64,000 bases of DNA from Pseudomonadota bacterium (GTDB taxonomy: Bacteria > Pseudomonadota > Gammaproteobacteria > Berkiellales > Berkiellaceae), in the NCBI GenBank assembly GCA_018241965.1, contig JAFECS010000003.1, positions 1-64,000 on the forward strand, read 5' to 3'. Numbering within the stretch: the stretch's first letter is position 1; the number at the start of each line of letters is the position of its first letter. The position numbers were made by a program, and so were the translations under genes. Under the pieces are notes generated by a model. The model was not told the DNA's origin. It was given only the letters and a program-made list of their open reading frames with translations, and ran no database searches. Positions 51,662 to 61,561 of the stretch are shown here, in pieces.

Positions 51662-52435
51662 ATGAAAGCAAAGTTATGGATATTGATGGGCTGTTTATGT
51701 GCAGCGCAGGCAAGTGCGGCGCTTAAATCGCAAACAGTTGAATATAGCGCCGATGGTGCTCCCATGGAAGGCTATATTGCTTATGATGATGCTGCCACAT
51801 CAAAGCAGCCTGGCATTTTAATTGTGCCAGATTGGATGGGCGTTTCACAATTTGCCAAAGATAAAGCAGATCTCTTAGCTAAAGAAGGGTATGTCGCCTT
51901 TGTGGTAGATGTTTATGGCAAAGGGGTGAGACCTAAAGATAATAATGAAGCCGGCAAATTAGCCACGCACTATAAATCCGATAGACCTTTATTTCGTACG
52001 CGCATGAAGGCAGCTTTGGATGAATTTACCCACCACAAAGAAGTGAACCCTCAAAAAATTATGGTGATGGGTTATTGTTTTGGTGGTACAGGCGCTTTGG
52101 AACTAGCCAGAAGTGGCGCGAACGTTGTTGGCACAGCAACATTCCATGGTGGCCTCTCTTCACCTACACCCCAGGATGCCAAAAACATTAAAGGGCCAGT
52201 ATTGGTCATGCATGGGGCAGATGATCCTAATGTCCCTCCTAAAGAAGTGGCAGCTTTTAAAGAAGAAATGAAAAATGCTAAAGTTAAATTAACTTTTATC
52301 GCCTATCCTGGTGCGGTGCATGCTTTTACCAATCCTGCCGCCGGTAATGATAATAGTAAAGGCGCAGCCTATAACAAAGAAGCGGATCAAAAGTCTTGGC
52401 AAGCCTTTGAAAAATTTTTAAAATCTCTCTTCTAA
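51662..52435 (+). CDS. Exported dienelactone hydrolase-family protein
   Basis: A 257-residue DLH-family hydrolase with a signal peptide (about 20 residues, ending ASA). The nucleophile elbow is GYCFGG with Cys, followed by HGADDPNVP (Asp) and GAVHAFTNP (His). It is 22 bases after the second yceI gene and is probably part of the same transcript. The intracellular DLH at 12675 shares motifs, including the D(W/R)xG block, but no signal peptide. Substrate unknown. Confidence 0.9.
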   Translation: MKAKLWILMGCLCAAQASAALKSQTVEYSADGAPMEGYIAYDDAATSKQPGILIVPDWMGVSQFAKDKADLLAKEGYVAFVVDVYGKGVRPKDNNEAGKLATHYKSDRPLFRTRMKAALDEFTHHKEVNPQKIMVMGYCFGGTGALELARSGANVVGTATFHGGLSSPTPQDAKNIKGPVLVMHGADDPNVPPKEVAAFKEEMKNAKVKLTFIAYPGAVHAFTNPAAGNDNSKGAAYNKEADQKSWQAFEKFLKSLF

Positions 52436-52573
52436 ACTAGAAGTTAATTCATCATTCTTACATTTGAATACAGCCATGATTTAAAAAATCATGGCTGCAC
52501 ATTTTTGCACCTTGTACTCTGACTCATTTCTTGAAATAGTAAACATACAACAACACACAAAAGGAGATGCACC

Positions 52574-53590
52574 ATGGCATTGAGTGGTGTAGAAAAGGCA
52601 CGTTACGCAGAGCTGGCTAATGATATTTTGAACAAAATCGTCATCACGGGGCGGCGCGGTTTCGCCTTGGTGATAACTGCTTTAAAAAAAGTAGTTCTAA
52701 ATAAACCCACCCAGCCACCAGCGCAGCGCATTCCTGAAGCGATTTTGTCTAGGGCTCAACAACTAAAAGATCTCTTAAGTGAAGCGAGTATGTGGATCCC
52801 AATGGAAAGAAAAAAGCGTGCCAATCCTCGTTACCGAAAACAAATATATGAAAAGCGCCATGCTTTTGAACGTTTGGTGCAAAGCGTGGTCAGAAATAAA
52901 ATTAAAGACTTACGTTTTATGCCTCTTGCTCAAAGAAAGGAACTTATTCAAGGTGACTGCCAAAAATTAAAGCAGCAAACAGATATGGCGCAAGCGCGTG
53001 CTAATTTAGAACGAAGAAGGCTCGAGATGCAAGCCAAAGATACGCTTACTAAAGAAGAGCGAGAGAAGCGCGATGCTGAGCAAGAACAGCATACTTTGGA
53101 AAGAATACAATGGCGCATACAATTATCAGAGCCTATGGAGGTCGAAGGTGGTGAAAACATGCAATTAAGCATGAATGAAGTAGGCCGGATTGCCCATTTA
53201 ATTGATTCAGATAAATACCCTGAACAGCAAGCAATGCAATTAACCCAAAGCTTTTATCTTGCCAAATGGTTAGGTAGTGAAGCAATTTATGCATTAATAG
53301 TTCAGGGCAAATTGGTTGCAACAATAGATAAACATTTAACCTTATTAACCAATCCTACGGATAATCAGATGCGGCGTTTAACTTGTTTAGCGCCATTTAT
53401 TGCCCGCGAGATGATAAGCGTTAATGATGCCTTGGAAACATTTATGGATGAGCATTGCTACACATTGCTGGATAATCCAGACTTTCAAGAAAGAACCAAA
53501 ACACTGGCCTTTAACGATACGGATAAAGCTATTTTGGAAATGATGGGGATAGTTTTACCTAGGAGAGCTGAATTACGGGCCAGTAAGTAA
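52574..53590 (+). CDS. Unknown basic coiled-coil protein, 338 aa; possible effector
   Basis: No family recognised. The protein is soluble, basic and helical. Residues ~135-185 form a charged coiled coil (RANLERRRLEMQAKDTLTKE). The C-terminal third is more globular, with several helices (LTNPTDNQMRRLTCLAPFI). AAGGAG precedes the ATG by eight bases. It directly precedes the large split-domain protein (gap 88) on the same strand and could be co-expressed with it. Length and composition suit a lineage-specific effector. Confidence 0.72.
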   Translation: MALSGVEKARYAELANDILNKIVITGRRGFALVITALKKVVLNKPTQPPAQRIPEAILSRAQQLKDLLSEASMWIPMERKKRANPRYRKQIYEKRHAFERLVQSVVRNKIKDLRFMPLAQRKELIQGDCQKLKQQTDMAQARANLERRRLEMQAKDTLTKEEREKRDAEQEQHTLERIQWRIQLSEPMEVEGGENMQLSMNEVGRIAHLIDSDKYPEQQAMQLTQSFYLAKWLGSEAIYALIVQGKLVATIDKHLTLLTNPTDNQMRRLTCLAPFIAREMISVNDALETFMDEHCYTLLDNPDFQERTKTLAFNDTDKAILEMMGIVLPRRAELRASK

Positions 53591-53678
53591 TTCATAGAGA
53601 ATAAGGCGAATATACACTCACTGAACTATTACCTCTTTATGTTGTCTTAATTGTAAGCGCCATATTGAGGTAATGGTT

Positions 53679-55895
53679 ATGGTTAAGAGCCTACCCCCTG
53701 CTTCTGTTATAAATTCTGTTACCGTTACTACCTGGGGAACAAGCCTGGATGGTGGTAATGGCATGGCACACTATCTTGAGAGTAATTTGTTGGGCGGTAA
53801 TGTGGGGCATGCTTCAATTACAGTCACCTTTTTGGCGGATGAAGCAGGTAGAAAATTAGTTGAAAAATATTGCTTGCAAGACCCACCTATTCCTTTCCAG
53901 CGTGTCCTTCAAACCGGTTATGATGCCAACGGCAATGTCGTAAAAAATGAAGTTTATCAAGTGTATTTTAGTTGGTGGCCAAAAGAAAAAACAGATAAAG
54001 GTGAGCGCTCAGAGTTTGCGCTTTCTGAAAATGTGAATGAAGACAGTGACGCTGAACGTGCTGGGGTGGATGTAGGTGCTATGGAACCGTCTATACAGAC
54101 GGAGCTTGGCCTTGAGCAGGAGGAACGAAATGCTTACGGAAGAGTGGGCGCTCGTAAAATGAAGTTAGGTGTGCATGAAATAAGACATGAAAATCGTGGG
54201 GATTTAAGCGAGCAACAAAAAAGTATTTTAAAAAAACAAAGCAAACTTCATGCGCTTCAAAGAAATATCGAGGTTTTAGAGCTGATTAAGAAAAAATTAA
54301 AAGAGAAGTTTGGGGAAGATAGGATCAAATTAGATGTAACTTTGATTAAGTTGTTAAATAAAGCATTTCCGGATTGGAAAGAAGCAATTGGTAAAAACAA
54401 AGAAGAGCATGTTGAAGAACTTTCAGAAAGAGAGGCTTTTTCATTAAAAGATAAAGTAGAAAGACAGATTGAAGAAAGTGATAATAAAAGCCATGAGCAA
54501 GAAACAGAACTTGAAAAGATGCGAGGTGAGTTAAACGCTGAAAAACCCTCAAAAGAGGATCTTTCTAGATCACAAGATTTAGATGTTTTTATGCGCGAAC
54601 ATAAAGCAGATCCAGATATATATAGTAAAGCAAAAAAAGAAGGGTTCACTGAAAAAGAATGTTTAGCCCATAGGCTCAAAATGATAGATAAGGACATGGA
54701 TATATTAAAAAACATCAAAGAATACTTACAGGCTAATGTGACTATAGATAGTCAAGAAGTAGCACAAAGAGTTTATAAAAGACTTACTCATGAAACTTGG
54801 AAACCGTATTTGCCACCGGAATATCAAAAAATGACTATAGAACAAATGCTAGAGCAATGGCACGAAATCCGTATAGAGATATTGTCCTATGTGAAGCAAC
54901 AATCAGATGAACTTGAAAATTTAAAAAATAAAGAGCGTGCGCTTTCAACCCTTACTTCCGATTTCGCTAAAGGCAATAATGAAGAATTTGTTACCAGAGG
55001 AAGGCCACCCGGTAATATTATCGAGCTACCTGTAGCAAGCCTTACAGAGCAAGATGAGCGTGAAAATGCCGAAAAAGGTAAAGATGCAAGACTAGGATTA
55101 AACATTGAGAGAATGCTACAAAAAATGCGCGAAATCGCAACAGAAGGCTCGCAATTTGATTTGGTTGTCCGAAATTGTTCTTATACCACAGGGGGCATTT
55201 TAGCAGCGGGCGCAAGCAAAGAACATCAAGTGTATTTTAAGCAAAAAGCGTGGGGTGGTTTTGGTAACCCACAGGAAGTTTTAAACGGCGCCATGCAATA
55301 TCAAGATAGTCTAATTTTAAGAAAAGGTAAAAAATCCACAGCCGAACAAATAAGCAGATTTAACCCCTTGAATGCGGTTACTTGGGCGGGGGGGAAATTA
55401 TTAAGAAATACACAAGATCCTTCAACATCACTTGCCACAAAAGTAGCAAGCGGAATTGGCCTTGTGCCAGTAGCCTTAGTGGCAGGTGCTGGGCAAACTA
55501 TAAAAGGGATAGTTACGCCTAAAAATACTTTTAATAAATCTGTCAAATTTATTAATTATGCAAGAAAAAATGATTCGATTTTACTCAAAGTACTCATTGC
55601 ACCGGTAGCGGTAGTGACTGCATTGACGGCTGTGCCTGCGGTCATTCAAATGGGGGTAGAAGGGGCTGCAAAAACACAAAAAGTAATAAAGAAAGAAAAT
55701 CCAAAAGAGATATCCCCTTCTGATGAGCCTAGGCAACAGGTAACGGTAACCGAAAATCCCCTCTGGTTACAACCACCGATAACAACGGCTTATACTGAAT
55801 CCTTGAATAACCATTCGCTGCCTAAAGCGCGATCTTCTGAGGGGAAAACGCAAGAGGACAAGGCCCATGAAAAAAGCAAAGTTTCAGGGCCTTGA
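53679..55895 (+). CDS. Large coiled-coil protein with possible permuted papain-like His/Cys pair
   Basis: A 738-residue protein of unknown family with a bipartite layout. The N-terminal ~100 residues contain GGNVGHASITVTF (His44) in a strand-rich setting; the region near 490-530 contains FDLVVRNCSYTTGG with Cys500. A His strand early and an N-C helix late are the hallmark of circularly permuted papain-like domains (PPPDE, LRAT, DUF4105). They would be separated here by a ~350-residue charged coiled coil. Two hydrophobic segments follow (about 590-612, 635-665). The start at 53679 has GAGG eight bases upstream. It could be a secreted cysteine hydrolase; this is inference. Confidence 0.7.
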   Translation: MVKSLPPASVINSVTVTTWGTSLDGGNGMAHYLESNLLGGNVGHASITVTFLADEAGRKLVEKYCLQDPPIPFQRVLQTGYDANGNVVKNEVYQVYFSWWPKEKTDKGERSEFALSENVNEDSDAERAGVDVGAMEPSIQTELGLEQEERNAYGRVGARKMKLGVHEIRHENRGDLSEQQKSILKKQSKLHALQRNIEVLELIKKKLKEKFGEDRIKLDVTLIKLLNKAFPDWKEAIGKNKEEHVEELSEREAFSLKDKVERQIEESDNKSHEQETELEKMRGELNAEKPSKEDLSRSQDLDVFMREHKADPDIYSKAKKEGFTEKECLAHRLKMIDKDMDILKNIKEYLQANVTIDSQEVAQRVYKRLTHETWKPYLPPEYQKMTIEQMLEQWHEIRIEILSYVKQQSDELENLKNKERALSTLTSDFAKGNNEEFVTRGRPPGNIIELPVASLTEQDERENAEKGKDARLGLNIERMLQKMREIATEGSQFDLVVRNCSYTTGGILAAGASKEHQVYFKQKAWGGFGNPQEVLNGAMQYQDSLILRKGKKSTAEQISRFNPLNAVTWAGGKLLRNTQDPSTSLATKVASGIGLVPVALVAGAGQTIKGIVTPKNTFNKSVKFINYARKNDSILLKVLIAPVAVVTALTAVPAVIQMGVEGAAKTQKVIKKENPKEISPSDEPRQQVTVTENPLWLQPPITTAYTESLNNHSLPKARSSEGKTQEDKAHEKSKVSGP

Positions 55896-55904
55896 GCAAA
55901 GCAA

Positions 55905-56324
55905 TTATTTTTTAGCAGGTTTAGCCACTTTTACTTTAAGATCAGATTTAACGTCATGAACGCCTTCAACGCCTTTAGCAATTTTAACCGCATTGTCAGC
56001 ATCGGCTTGGCTGGACACTTTACCGCTTAATGTTACTACACCTTTTTTGGTTTTAACATGTACTCCCATAGCGGAAATTTTTTCTTTACCAAATAATTTT
56101 TCTTTAATGAAAGCTTCTTTCACTTTGGCGGTGATGTCTGAATCGGAAAGATATTGTTTAACTTCTTTAACATCCTTTTTAACAGCAGATTCCTCTTTTT
56201 TAACAGTAGATTCAGCAGGCTTTTTACTATCTGTGCTTGGGCTTGATGAGCTAACCACGCCTGCCAATGTAGAGCCAGCAAATGCTAATGACAAAACACA
56301 TACTGCTAATTTTATTGATTTCAT
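55905..56324 (-). CDS. BON-domain periplasmic protein (OsmY-like)
   Basis: A 139-residue exported protein with a signal peptide (about 22 residues, ending TLA), a Ser/Lys-rich linker (SSPSTDSKKPAESTVKK), and a single BON domain (SDITAKVKEAFIKEK ... KKGVVTLSGKVSSQADADNA). BON domains bind phospholipid surfaces. It is similar to OsmY and DolP, which guard the envelope under stress. One BON domain is present, where OsmY has two. The ATG at 56324 is preferred, with GG nine bases before it. Convergent with the preceding gene. Confidence 0.88.
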   Translation of the reverse strand: MKSIKLAVCVLSLAFAGSTLAGVVSSSSPSTDSKKPAESTVKKEESAVKKDVKEVKQYLSDSDITAKVKEAFIKEKLFGKEKISAMGVHVKTKKGVVTLSGKVSSQADADNAVKIAKGVEGVHDVKSDLKVKVAKPAKK

Positions 56325-56450
56325 GATATCCATCCTTTTACGTTAACTTAGGCCTTTGAAAACGCTGCGCTGTAAAATTTTTCAGTTTTATAAATAAAAA
56401 ACGATAAGACTTTACATTAGTCTTATCGTCATTTAGGCAAAACAGATTAA

Positions 56451-56702
56451 TTAGTAATCATCGTAATAGCGATTGCCGTATTTAGCGTTATCATAAAGCA
56501 GGCCACCGAGCATACCCACACCAGCGCCAATAAGCGCACCTGTGCCTGCACCATGGGAACTTGCAGCAGCACCAATTAGCGCACCAGCACCGGCACCAAG
56601 TGCTGCACCACCGAGCATATTCTGTTCGGTATGGTTCATGTTATCGCAACCAACAAGCAATAATAGTGCTATTACTGGGATAACTTTAGTATGCGTTTTC
56701 AT
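56451..56702 (-). CDS. Glycine-zipper lipoprotein, 83 aa
   Basis: An 83-residue lipoprotein. The signal peptide ends at the lipobox LLLVGC (Cys19), and the mature part carries a glycine zipper: LGGAALGAGAGALIGAAA and GTGALIGAGVGMLGGLL. Such proteins (Pcp/SlyB/YMGG type) sit in the outer membrane and stabilise the envelope. The ATG at 56702 with AAGGAG six bases upstream is used. It is followed by the BON-domain gene in the same direction, 126 bases away. Confidence 0.87.
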   Translation of the reverse strand: MKTHTKVIPVIALLLLVGCDNMNHTEQNMLGGAALGAGAGALIGAAASSHGAGTGALIGAGVGMLGGLLYDNAKYGNRYYDDY

Positions 56703-57056
56703 GCACGACTCCTTAAGAACTGAAAATTTATCAGTAAAACCAAATCTACGTTCTTGGCACTCGAAGAAAAAACATAGATAGGTATCACTTGAAAGGCAAA
56801 ATCTTTTTTTAATCGTGGGCAATATTCATTTATCTAGTTGATCTGCACTTTAATTTATTGAAGTATCCCCTATTTAATTGCTAGACAGATAACCAACTTA
56901 TACACAAATGCAGGTATTAAATACTTACATGCTTAATTTGTATGACTTCATTGAGTTATTTGCTGGCATCGTGGGCTTGCTTTGGGTACTATGATGAATT
57001 GCATTTTTGCATGCAATTCATCTATCCCATTCAGAAAGTTAAAGAGGCCTCTAGCC
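56703..57056. other. 354-base gap upstream of the RND operon
   Basis: A divergent spacer holding the promoters of the glycine-zipper gene and the RND operon. It includes ATTAAATACTTAC and other AT-rich half-palindromes, but none could be assigned to a regulator. No regulator gene of the AcrR/MexR type is next to the pump genes. Confidence 0.5.
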
Positions 57057-58241
57057 ATGCCGCGGTTGTTAAAAAATAAATATGTAGGTGTCATTCTTAT
57101 TGTTGGTGCATTATTTTTTACCTATCGGCATTTTGCTGCAAATAGCGCCAATAATGCCCAAGGGCATTTTGGCCAAGCCATGCCAGTCAGTGTGGCGCAA
57201 GTCATTGAGCGTGATGTACAAAAGTGGAATGAGTTTTCTGGTCGCTTAGTGGCAAGAGAACATGTAGAAATACGCCCCCGTATCGCCGGGACAATTGATG
57301 CTATTCACTATAAAAGTGGTGCGCTCATTAATAAAGGGGATCTGTTATTCACTATAGACCCACGACCCTTTGAAGCAGAATATTCTAAAGCACAAGGTGC
57401 TTTTAGTTCGGCACAAGCTCAATTGACGTTAACTACCAGTGAATTTGAGCGCGCACAGCGTTTAATTAAAGATAAAGTTATATCGCAAAGCGAATATGAT
57501 ACGCGTAAAAATGCATTGAATGTGAATCAAGCACTCTTCAAAAGTGCCAAAGCAGCTTTAGAAACGGCGAAAATTAATTTAGATTACACGCAAATTCGCT
57601 CGCCAATACAAGGCATTATTAGTCGTCCTGAAATTACGGTTGGTAACTTAGTAGAACCAGGGACACGCATTTTGACGACAGTGGTTTCACATTCACCTAT
57701 TTATGCGGATTTTGAAATTGATGAACAAGCGTTTTTGGAATACACCAAAGCAAACAAACTTAATCATCAAGCGATAAATCATATTCCCGTTAAAATGGGT
57801 TTGGCGAATGAAAGTGGCACGCCGCATATTGGTTTTATTGAATCTTTTGATAATCAGTTAAACAGTGCATCAGGCACCATTAGAGTTCGTGCGGTATTTA
57901 AAAATGAGAATGGCACATTACTGCCTGGGTTATTTGCCAGAATCAATCTTGGCGAGGCAGCTAAAGCCAATGTTTTACTCATTACCGACCGAGCTGTAGG
58001 AACAGATCAAAACAAAAAATTTGTCCTTGTTGTAGGCGACGATAATAAAGTGAATTATCGCGAAGTAAAATTAGGGCCCGTAGTACAAGGGTTACGTGTG
58101 GTTCAAAGCGGATTACAAAAAGGTGAAAAAATAGTTGTTAATGGCTTGCAGCGTGCAAGACCGGGCAGCGAGGTAATCCCCGAGATTGTTCCCATGGATA
58201 CCACAGCAAGTACGACGCGTCCTCTTAAGGAAAATGCATGA
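57057..58241 (+). CDS. RND-pump periplasmic adaptor (AcrA/MexA type)
   Basis: A 394-residue membrane fusion protein. Residues ~8-26 form a membrane anchor without a lipobox. It then has the biotinyl-lipoyl half (REHVEIRPRIAGTIDAIHY), an alpha-hairpin (about 105-165), the second half (YTQIRSPIQGIISRPEI) and a beta-barrel domain. It links the inner-membrane RND pump to a TolC-type channel. The ATG at 57057, nine bases after GAGG, is chosen. It overlaps the pump gene by four bases. No outer-membrane channel gene is in the window. Confidence 0.93.
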   Translation: MPRLLKNKYVGVILIVGALFFTYRHFAANSANNAQGHFGQAMPVSVAQVIERDVQKWNEFSGRLVAREHVEIRPRIAGTIDAIHYKSGALINKGDLLFTIDPRPFEAEYSKAQGAFSSAQAQLTLTTSEFERAQRLIKDKVISQSEYDTRKNALNVNQALFKSAKAALETAKINLDYTQIRSPIQGIISRPEITVGNLVEPGTRILTTVVSHSPIYADFEIDEQAFLEYTKANKLNHQAINHIPVKMGLANESGTPHIGFIESFDNQLNSASGTIRVRAVFKNENGTLLPGLFARINLGEAAKANVLLITDRAVGTDQNKKFVLVVGDDNKVNYREVKLGPVVQGLRVVQSGLQKGEKIVVNGLQRARPGSEVIPEIVPMDTTASTTRPLKENA

Positions 58242-61200
58242 ATATCTCTCGATTTTTTATAGATAGGCCGATATTTGCCGGCGTTTTGTCTTTGCTTATT
58301 TTTTTAGCAGGATTTATTTCCCTATGGCAGTTGCCTATTTCTGAATACCCAGAAGTGGTTCCGCCTTCTGTGGTTGTTAGGGCAAACTTCCCTGGCGCAA
58401 ACCCTAAAACCATTGCAGAAACGGTTGCGGCTCCCTTAGAACAGCAAATTAATGGTGTTGAAGACATGCTTTACATGTTTTCACAAGGTACGTCTGATGG
58501 GCAGATGACCCTCACCGTTACGTTTAAAATTGGAACGGATCCCGATAAAGCACAGCAATTGGTACAAAACAGAGTAAATCAAGCTTTGCCGCGTTTACCT
58601 GATGTTGTGCGTCAGTTTGGCGTTACTGCGGTGAAAAGCTCTGCTGATCTCACCATGGTGGTACATGTCTTATCGCCTAATGGCCGCTACGATATGCTCT
58701 ATTTAGGTAATTTTGCCACCTTAAATATTAAAGACAGATTAAGACGTTTACCTGGCGTTGGGCAGGTAGAAATTTTTGGTGGTAGTGATTACGCCATGAG
58801 AGTCTGGTTAGATCCGGATAAAATTGCCTCACGTGGTTTGCAAGCCAGTGATGTGGTTCATGCCATACGTGAGCAAAATGTGCAAGTTGCTGCAGGTGTG
58901 ATTGGCTCAGCGCCTTCGTTACCTGGGCTTGATCTGCAATTAAATATCAATACTAAAGGTAGGTTGCAATCTGAAGAAGAATTTGCCGACATTATTATTA
59001 AGACATCGCAAGATGGTGCCATTACTCGCCTTAAAGACGTGGCCCGGATTGAATTAGGTGGCTCGCATTATTTATTGCGCTCTATGTTAGATAATAAGCC
59101 AGCGGTTGCCTTGGGTATTTTTCAGGCCTCAGGCTCAAATACCATTGAAGTGTCTAATAATGTACGTAAAGCGATGGAAGAGCTTAAGCGCGATTTCCCA
59201 GAAGATATCGACTATTCCATCATTTATGACCCGACCATCTTTGTTAAAGATTCTATCAAGGCCGTTGTTACCACTTTATTTGAAGCGGTAGCCTTAGTAG
59301 TGTTGGTGGTGATCCTCTTTTTACAGACTTGGCGAGCTTCCATTATTCCTTTGTTGGCGGTACCCGTTTCCATTGTGGGTACGTTTGCGCTGATGTTGCC
59401 CTTTGGGTTTTCTATCAATGCTCTATCGTTGTTTGGTCTCGTACTCGCCATCGGTATTGTGGTCGATGATGCCATCGTCGTCGTAGAAAACGTTGAGCGA
59501 AATATTGAAGACGGTCTTTCACCCAGAGATGCTGCCTATCAAGCGATGCGCGAAGTGAGTGGCCCAATTATTGCGATTGGCTTAACCTTAATTGCGGTAT
59601 TTGTACCCATTGCTTTTGTAAGCGGATTGAATGGCATGTTTTATAGGCAATTTGCCCTTACCATTGCTATTTCAACAGTAATTTCAGCGATTAACTCGCT
59701 GACCTTAAGCCCGGCAATGGCAGCAATACTCTTAAAAGGCCATGATGCGCCCAAAGATAGATTAACGCGCTTTATGGACAAGAATTTGGGTTGGCTATTT
59801 AGGCCGTTTAATCATTATTTTAAAGTCGGTGCAGAGCGCTACCAAGGTAAAGTGGCTAGCATTTTAAATCGCAAGGCACTGGCTATGGGGATTTACCTTC
59901 TGTTAATAGGCTGTACGGTATTTATATTTAAACAAGTGCCTACAGGCTATATTCCTGCGCAAGATAAAAACTACTTGATTGGTTTTGCACAGTTACCCGA
60001 TGGTGCCTCTTTAGACAGGACTGATGAAGTTATTCAGCGCATGTCTGATATTGTGTTAAAAACGCCTGGGGTGGAGCATGCGGTTGAGTTTGTTGGGCTT
60101 TCGATTAATGGTTTTACTATCAGCTCTAATGCGGGCATCGTGTTTGTGACTTTAAAACCGTTTAAAGAAAGAGAGCTTCCTGCGCAAATGATAGCCCAAC
60201 AGTTAAATGCGCAATTTGGTGCTATTCAAGATGCCTTTGTGATGTTATTGCCACCGCCTCCTATTTTAGGGTTAGGTACCACGGGTGGTTTTAAACTACA
60301 AATCGAAGATAGAGACGAGTTAGGTGATGAAGCGCTGTATCAGGCGATTCAGGCTATTCAAGGACAAGCTTGGCAAAACCCTGCACTTGCAGGCGTGTTT
60401 AGCGGTTATCAAATCAATGTACCGCAGCTTTACGTGGATATTGATAGAACTAAAGCCAAACAGCTTGGGATCCCAGTTTCTTCTATTTTTGAAACCATGC
60501 AAATTTATTTGGGCTCGTTGTATGTGAACGACTTTAATAAATTTGGCAGAACATATCAGGTGATAGCACAAGCAGATGCTCCCTTTAGAGCGCGTGCTGA
60601 AGATATCACTAAATTAAAAGTGCGCAGTGCCACTGGGGAAATGGTTCCTTTAGGCAGCTTGTTACAAGTCACTCAGAGTTATGGCCCTGAGCGCGCGATG
60701 CGTTATAACGGCTATCGCACAGCAGATATCAATGGTGGACCAGCGCCTGGCGTTTCTTCTGGTCAAGCACAAGCAATCATTACGGATATTGTGAACAAAA
60801 CCTTACCTAAAGGCATGAGTTATGAATGGACAGAGTTGACGTATCAACAAATATTAGCCGGTGACACCGGGATGTTTGTGTTTATTCTCTGTGTTCTACT
60901 CGTCTTTTTAGTACTGGCAGCACAGTATGAAAGTTTAACACTGCCCTTGGCGGTGATTTTGATTGTGCCTATGTGCTTGTTGTGCGCCATTGCCGCTGTT
61001 TGGTTCTCTGGAGGTGATAATAATATTTTCACCCAGATTGCTTTAATTGTATTAGTGGGCCTTGCTTGTAAGAACGCTATTTTGATTGTGGAATTTGCTC
61101 GCGAGCTTGAACTTGAAGGTAAAACGCCAGTGCAAGCAGCATTAGAAAGTGTGCGTTTAAGATTACGCCCAATTTTAATGACTTCCTTTGCGTTCATTAT

Positions 61201-61438
61201 GGGCGTGGTACCGTTGGTAACTTCAACGGGTGCAGGCGCTGAAATGCGTCATGCCATGGGGATTGCCGTTTTTTATGGCATGTTAGGTGTTACCTTTTTT
61301 GGTTTATTCTTAACCCCCGTGTTTTATGTGATATTGCGCACCTTAGCTGGCAAGCGCTTAACATCAGCACATGTCCCGGCTATCCATTCGCAAGATCCTT
61401 CTCAAGATCTGCCACATTCCACACCAACTCCTAAATAG
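58238..61438 (+). CDS. RND multidrug efflux pump (AcrB/MexB, HAE1 family)
   Basis: A 1066-residue inner-membrane RND transporter with 12 helices and two large periplasmic loops. GIVVDDAIVVVENVERN carries the two transmembrane Asp residues of the proton relay, and a second signature is FLVLAAQYESLTLPLAVILI. It begins ISRFFIDRPIFAGVLSLLI, typical of HAE1 pumps. It expels drugs and lipophilic compounds from the periplasm by proton antiport. Length is standard. The C-terminal ~30 residues are variable. It is translated directly after the adaptor and followed by a perfect 13-bp hairpin. Confidence 0.96.
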   Translation: MNISRFFIDRPIFAGVLSLLIFLAGFISLWQLPISEYPEVVPPSVVVRANFPGANPKTIAETVAAPLEQQINGVEDMLYMFSQGTSDGQMTLTVTFKIGTDPDKAQQLVQNRVNQALPRLPDVVRQFGVTAVKSSADLTMVVHVLSPNGRYDMLYLGNFATLNIKDRLRRLPGVGQVEIFGGSDYAMRVWLDPDKIASRGLQASDVVHAIREQNVQVAAGVIGSAPSLPGLDLQLNINTKGRLQSEEEFADIIIKTSQDGAITRLKDVARIELGGSHYLLRSMLDNKPAVALGIFQASGSNTIEVSNNVRKAMEELKRDFPEDIDYSIIYDPTIFVKDSIKAVVTTLFEAVALVVLVVILFLQTWRASIIPLLAVPVSIVGTFALMLPFGFSINALSLFGLVLAIGIVVDDAIVVVENVERNIEDGLSPRDAAYQAMREVSGPIIAIGLTLIAVFVPIAFVSGLNGMFYRQFALTIAISTVISAINSLTLSPAMAAILLKGHDAPKDRLTRFMDKNLGWLFRPFNHYFKVGAERYQGKVASILNRKALAMGIYLLLIGCTVFIFKQVPTGYIPAQDKNYLIGFAQLPDGASLDRTDEVIQRMSDIVLKTPGVEHAVEFVGLSINGFTISSNAGIVFVTLKPFKERELPAQMIAQQLNAQFGAIQDAFVMLLPPPPILGLGTTGGFKLQIEDRDELGDEALYQAIQAIQGQAWQNPALAGVFSGYQINVPQLYVDIDRTKAKQLGIPVSSIFETMQIYLGSLYVNDFNKFGRTYQVIAQADAPFRARAEDITKLKVRSATGEMVPLGSLLQVTQSYGPERAMRYNGYRTADINGGPAPGVSSGQAQAIITDIVNKTLPKGMSYEWTELTYQQILAGDTGMFVFILCVLLVFLVLAAQYESLTLPLAVILIVPMCLLCAIAAVWFSGGDNNIFTQIALIVLVGLACKNAILIVEFARELELEGKTPVQAALESVRLRLRPILMTSFAFIMGVVPLVTSTGAGAEMRHAMGIAVFYGMLGVTFFGLFLTPVFYVILRTLAGKRLTSAHVPAIHSQDPSQDLPHSTPTPK

Positions 61439-61451
61439 TGTGAAAATATCA

Positions 61452-61486
61452 GTAGTAGTTATGTTAAATTCTGACATAACTACTAC
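61452..61486 (+). terminator. Hairpin after the RND operon
   Basis: GTAGTAGTTATGT (61452-61464) pairs perfectly with ACATAACTACTAC (61474-61486) around a nine-base loop, 13 bases after the pump stop. No T-run follows, so it might instead be an operator for the following peptide gene. Confidence 0.55.
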
Positions 61487-61561
61487 CCCAGAAGCTTTTA
61501 TGTCACCACGAGAAATCATATAATGCTAGCTCTATATATTTCAAAGTAGTAGGTAGTATGT

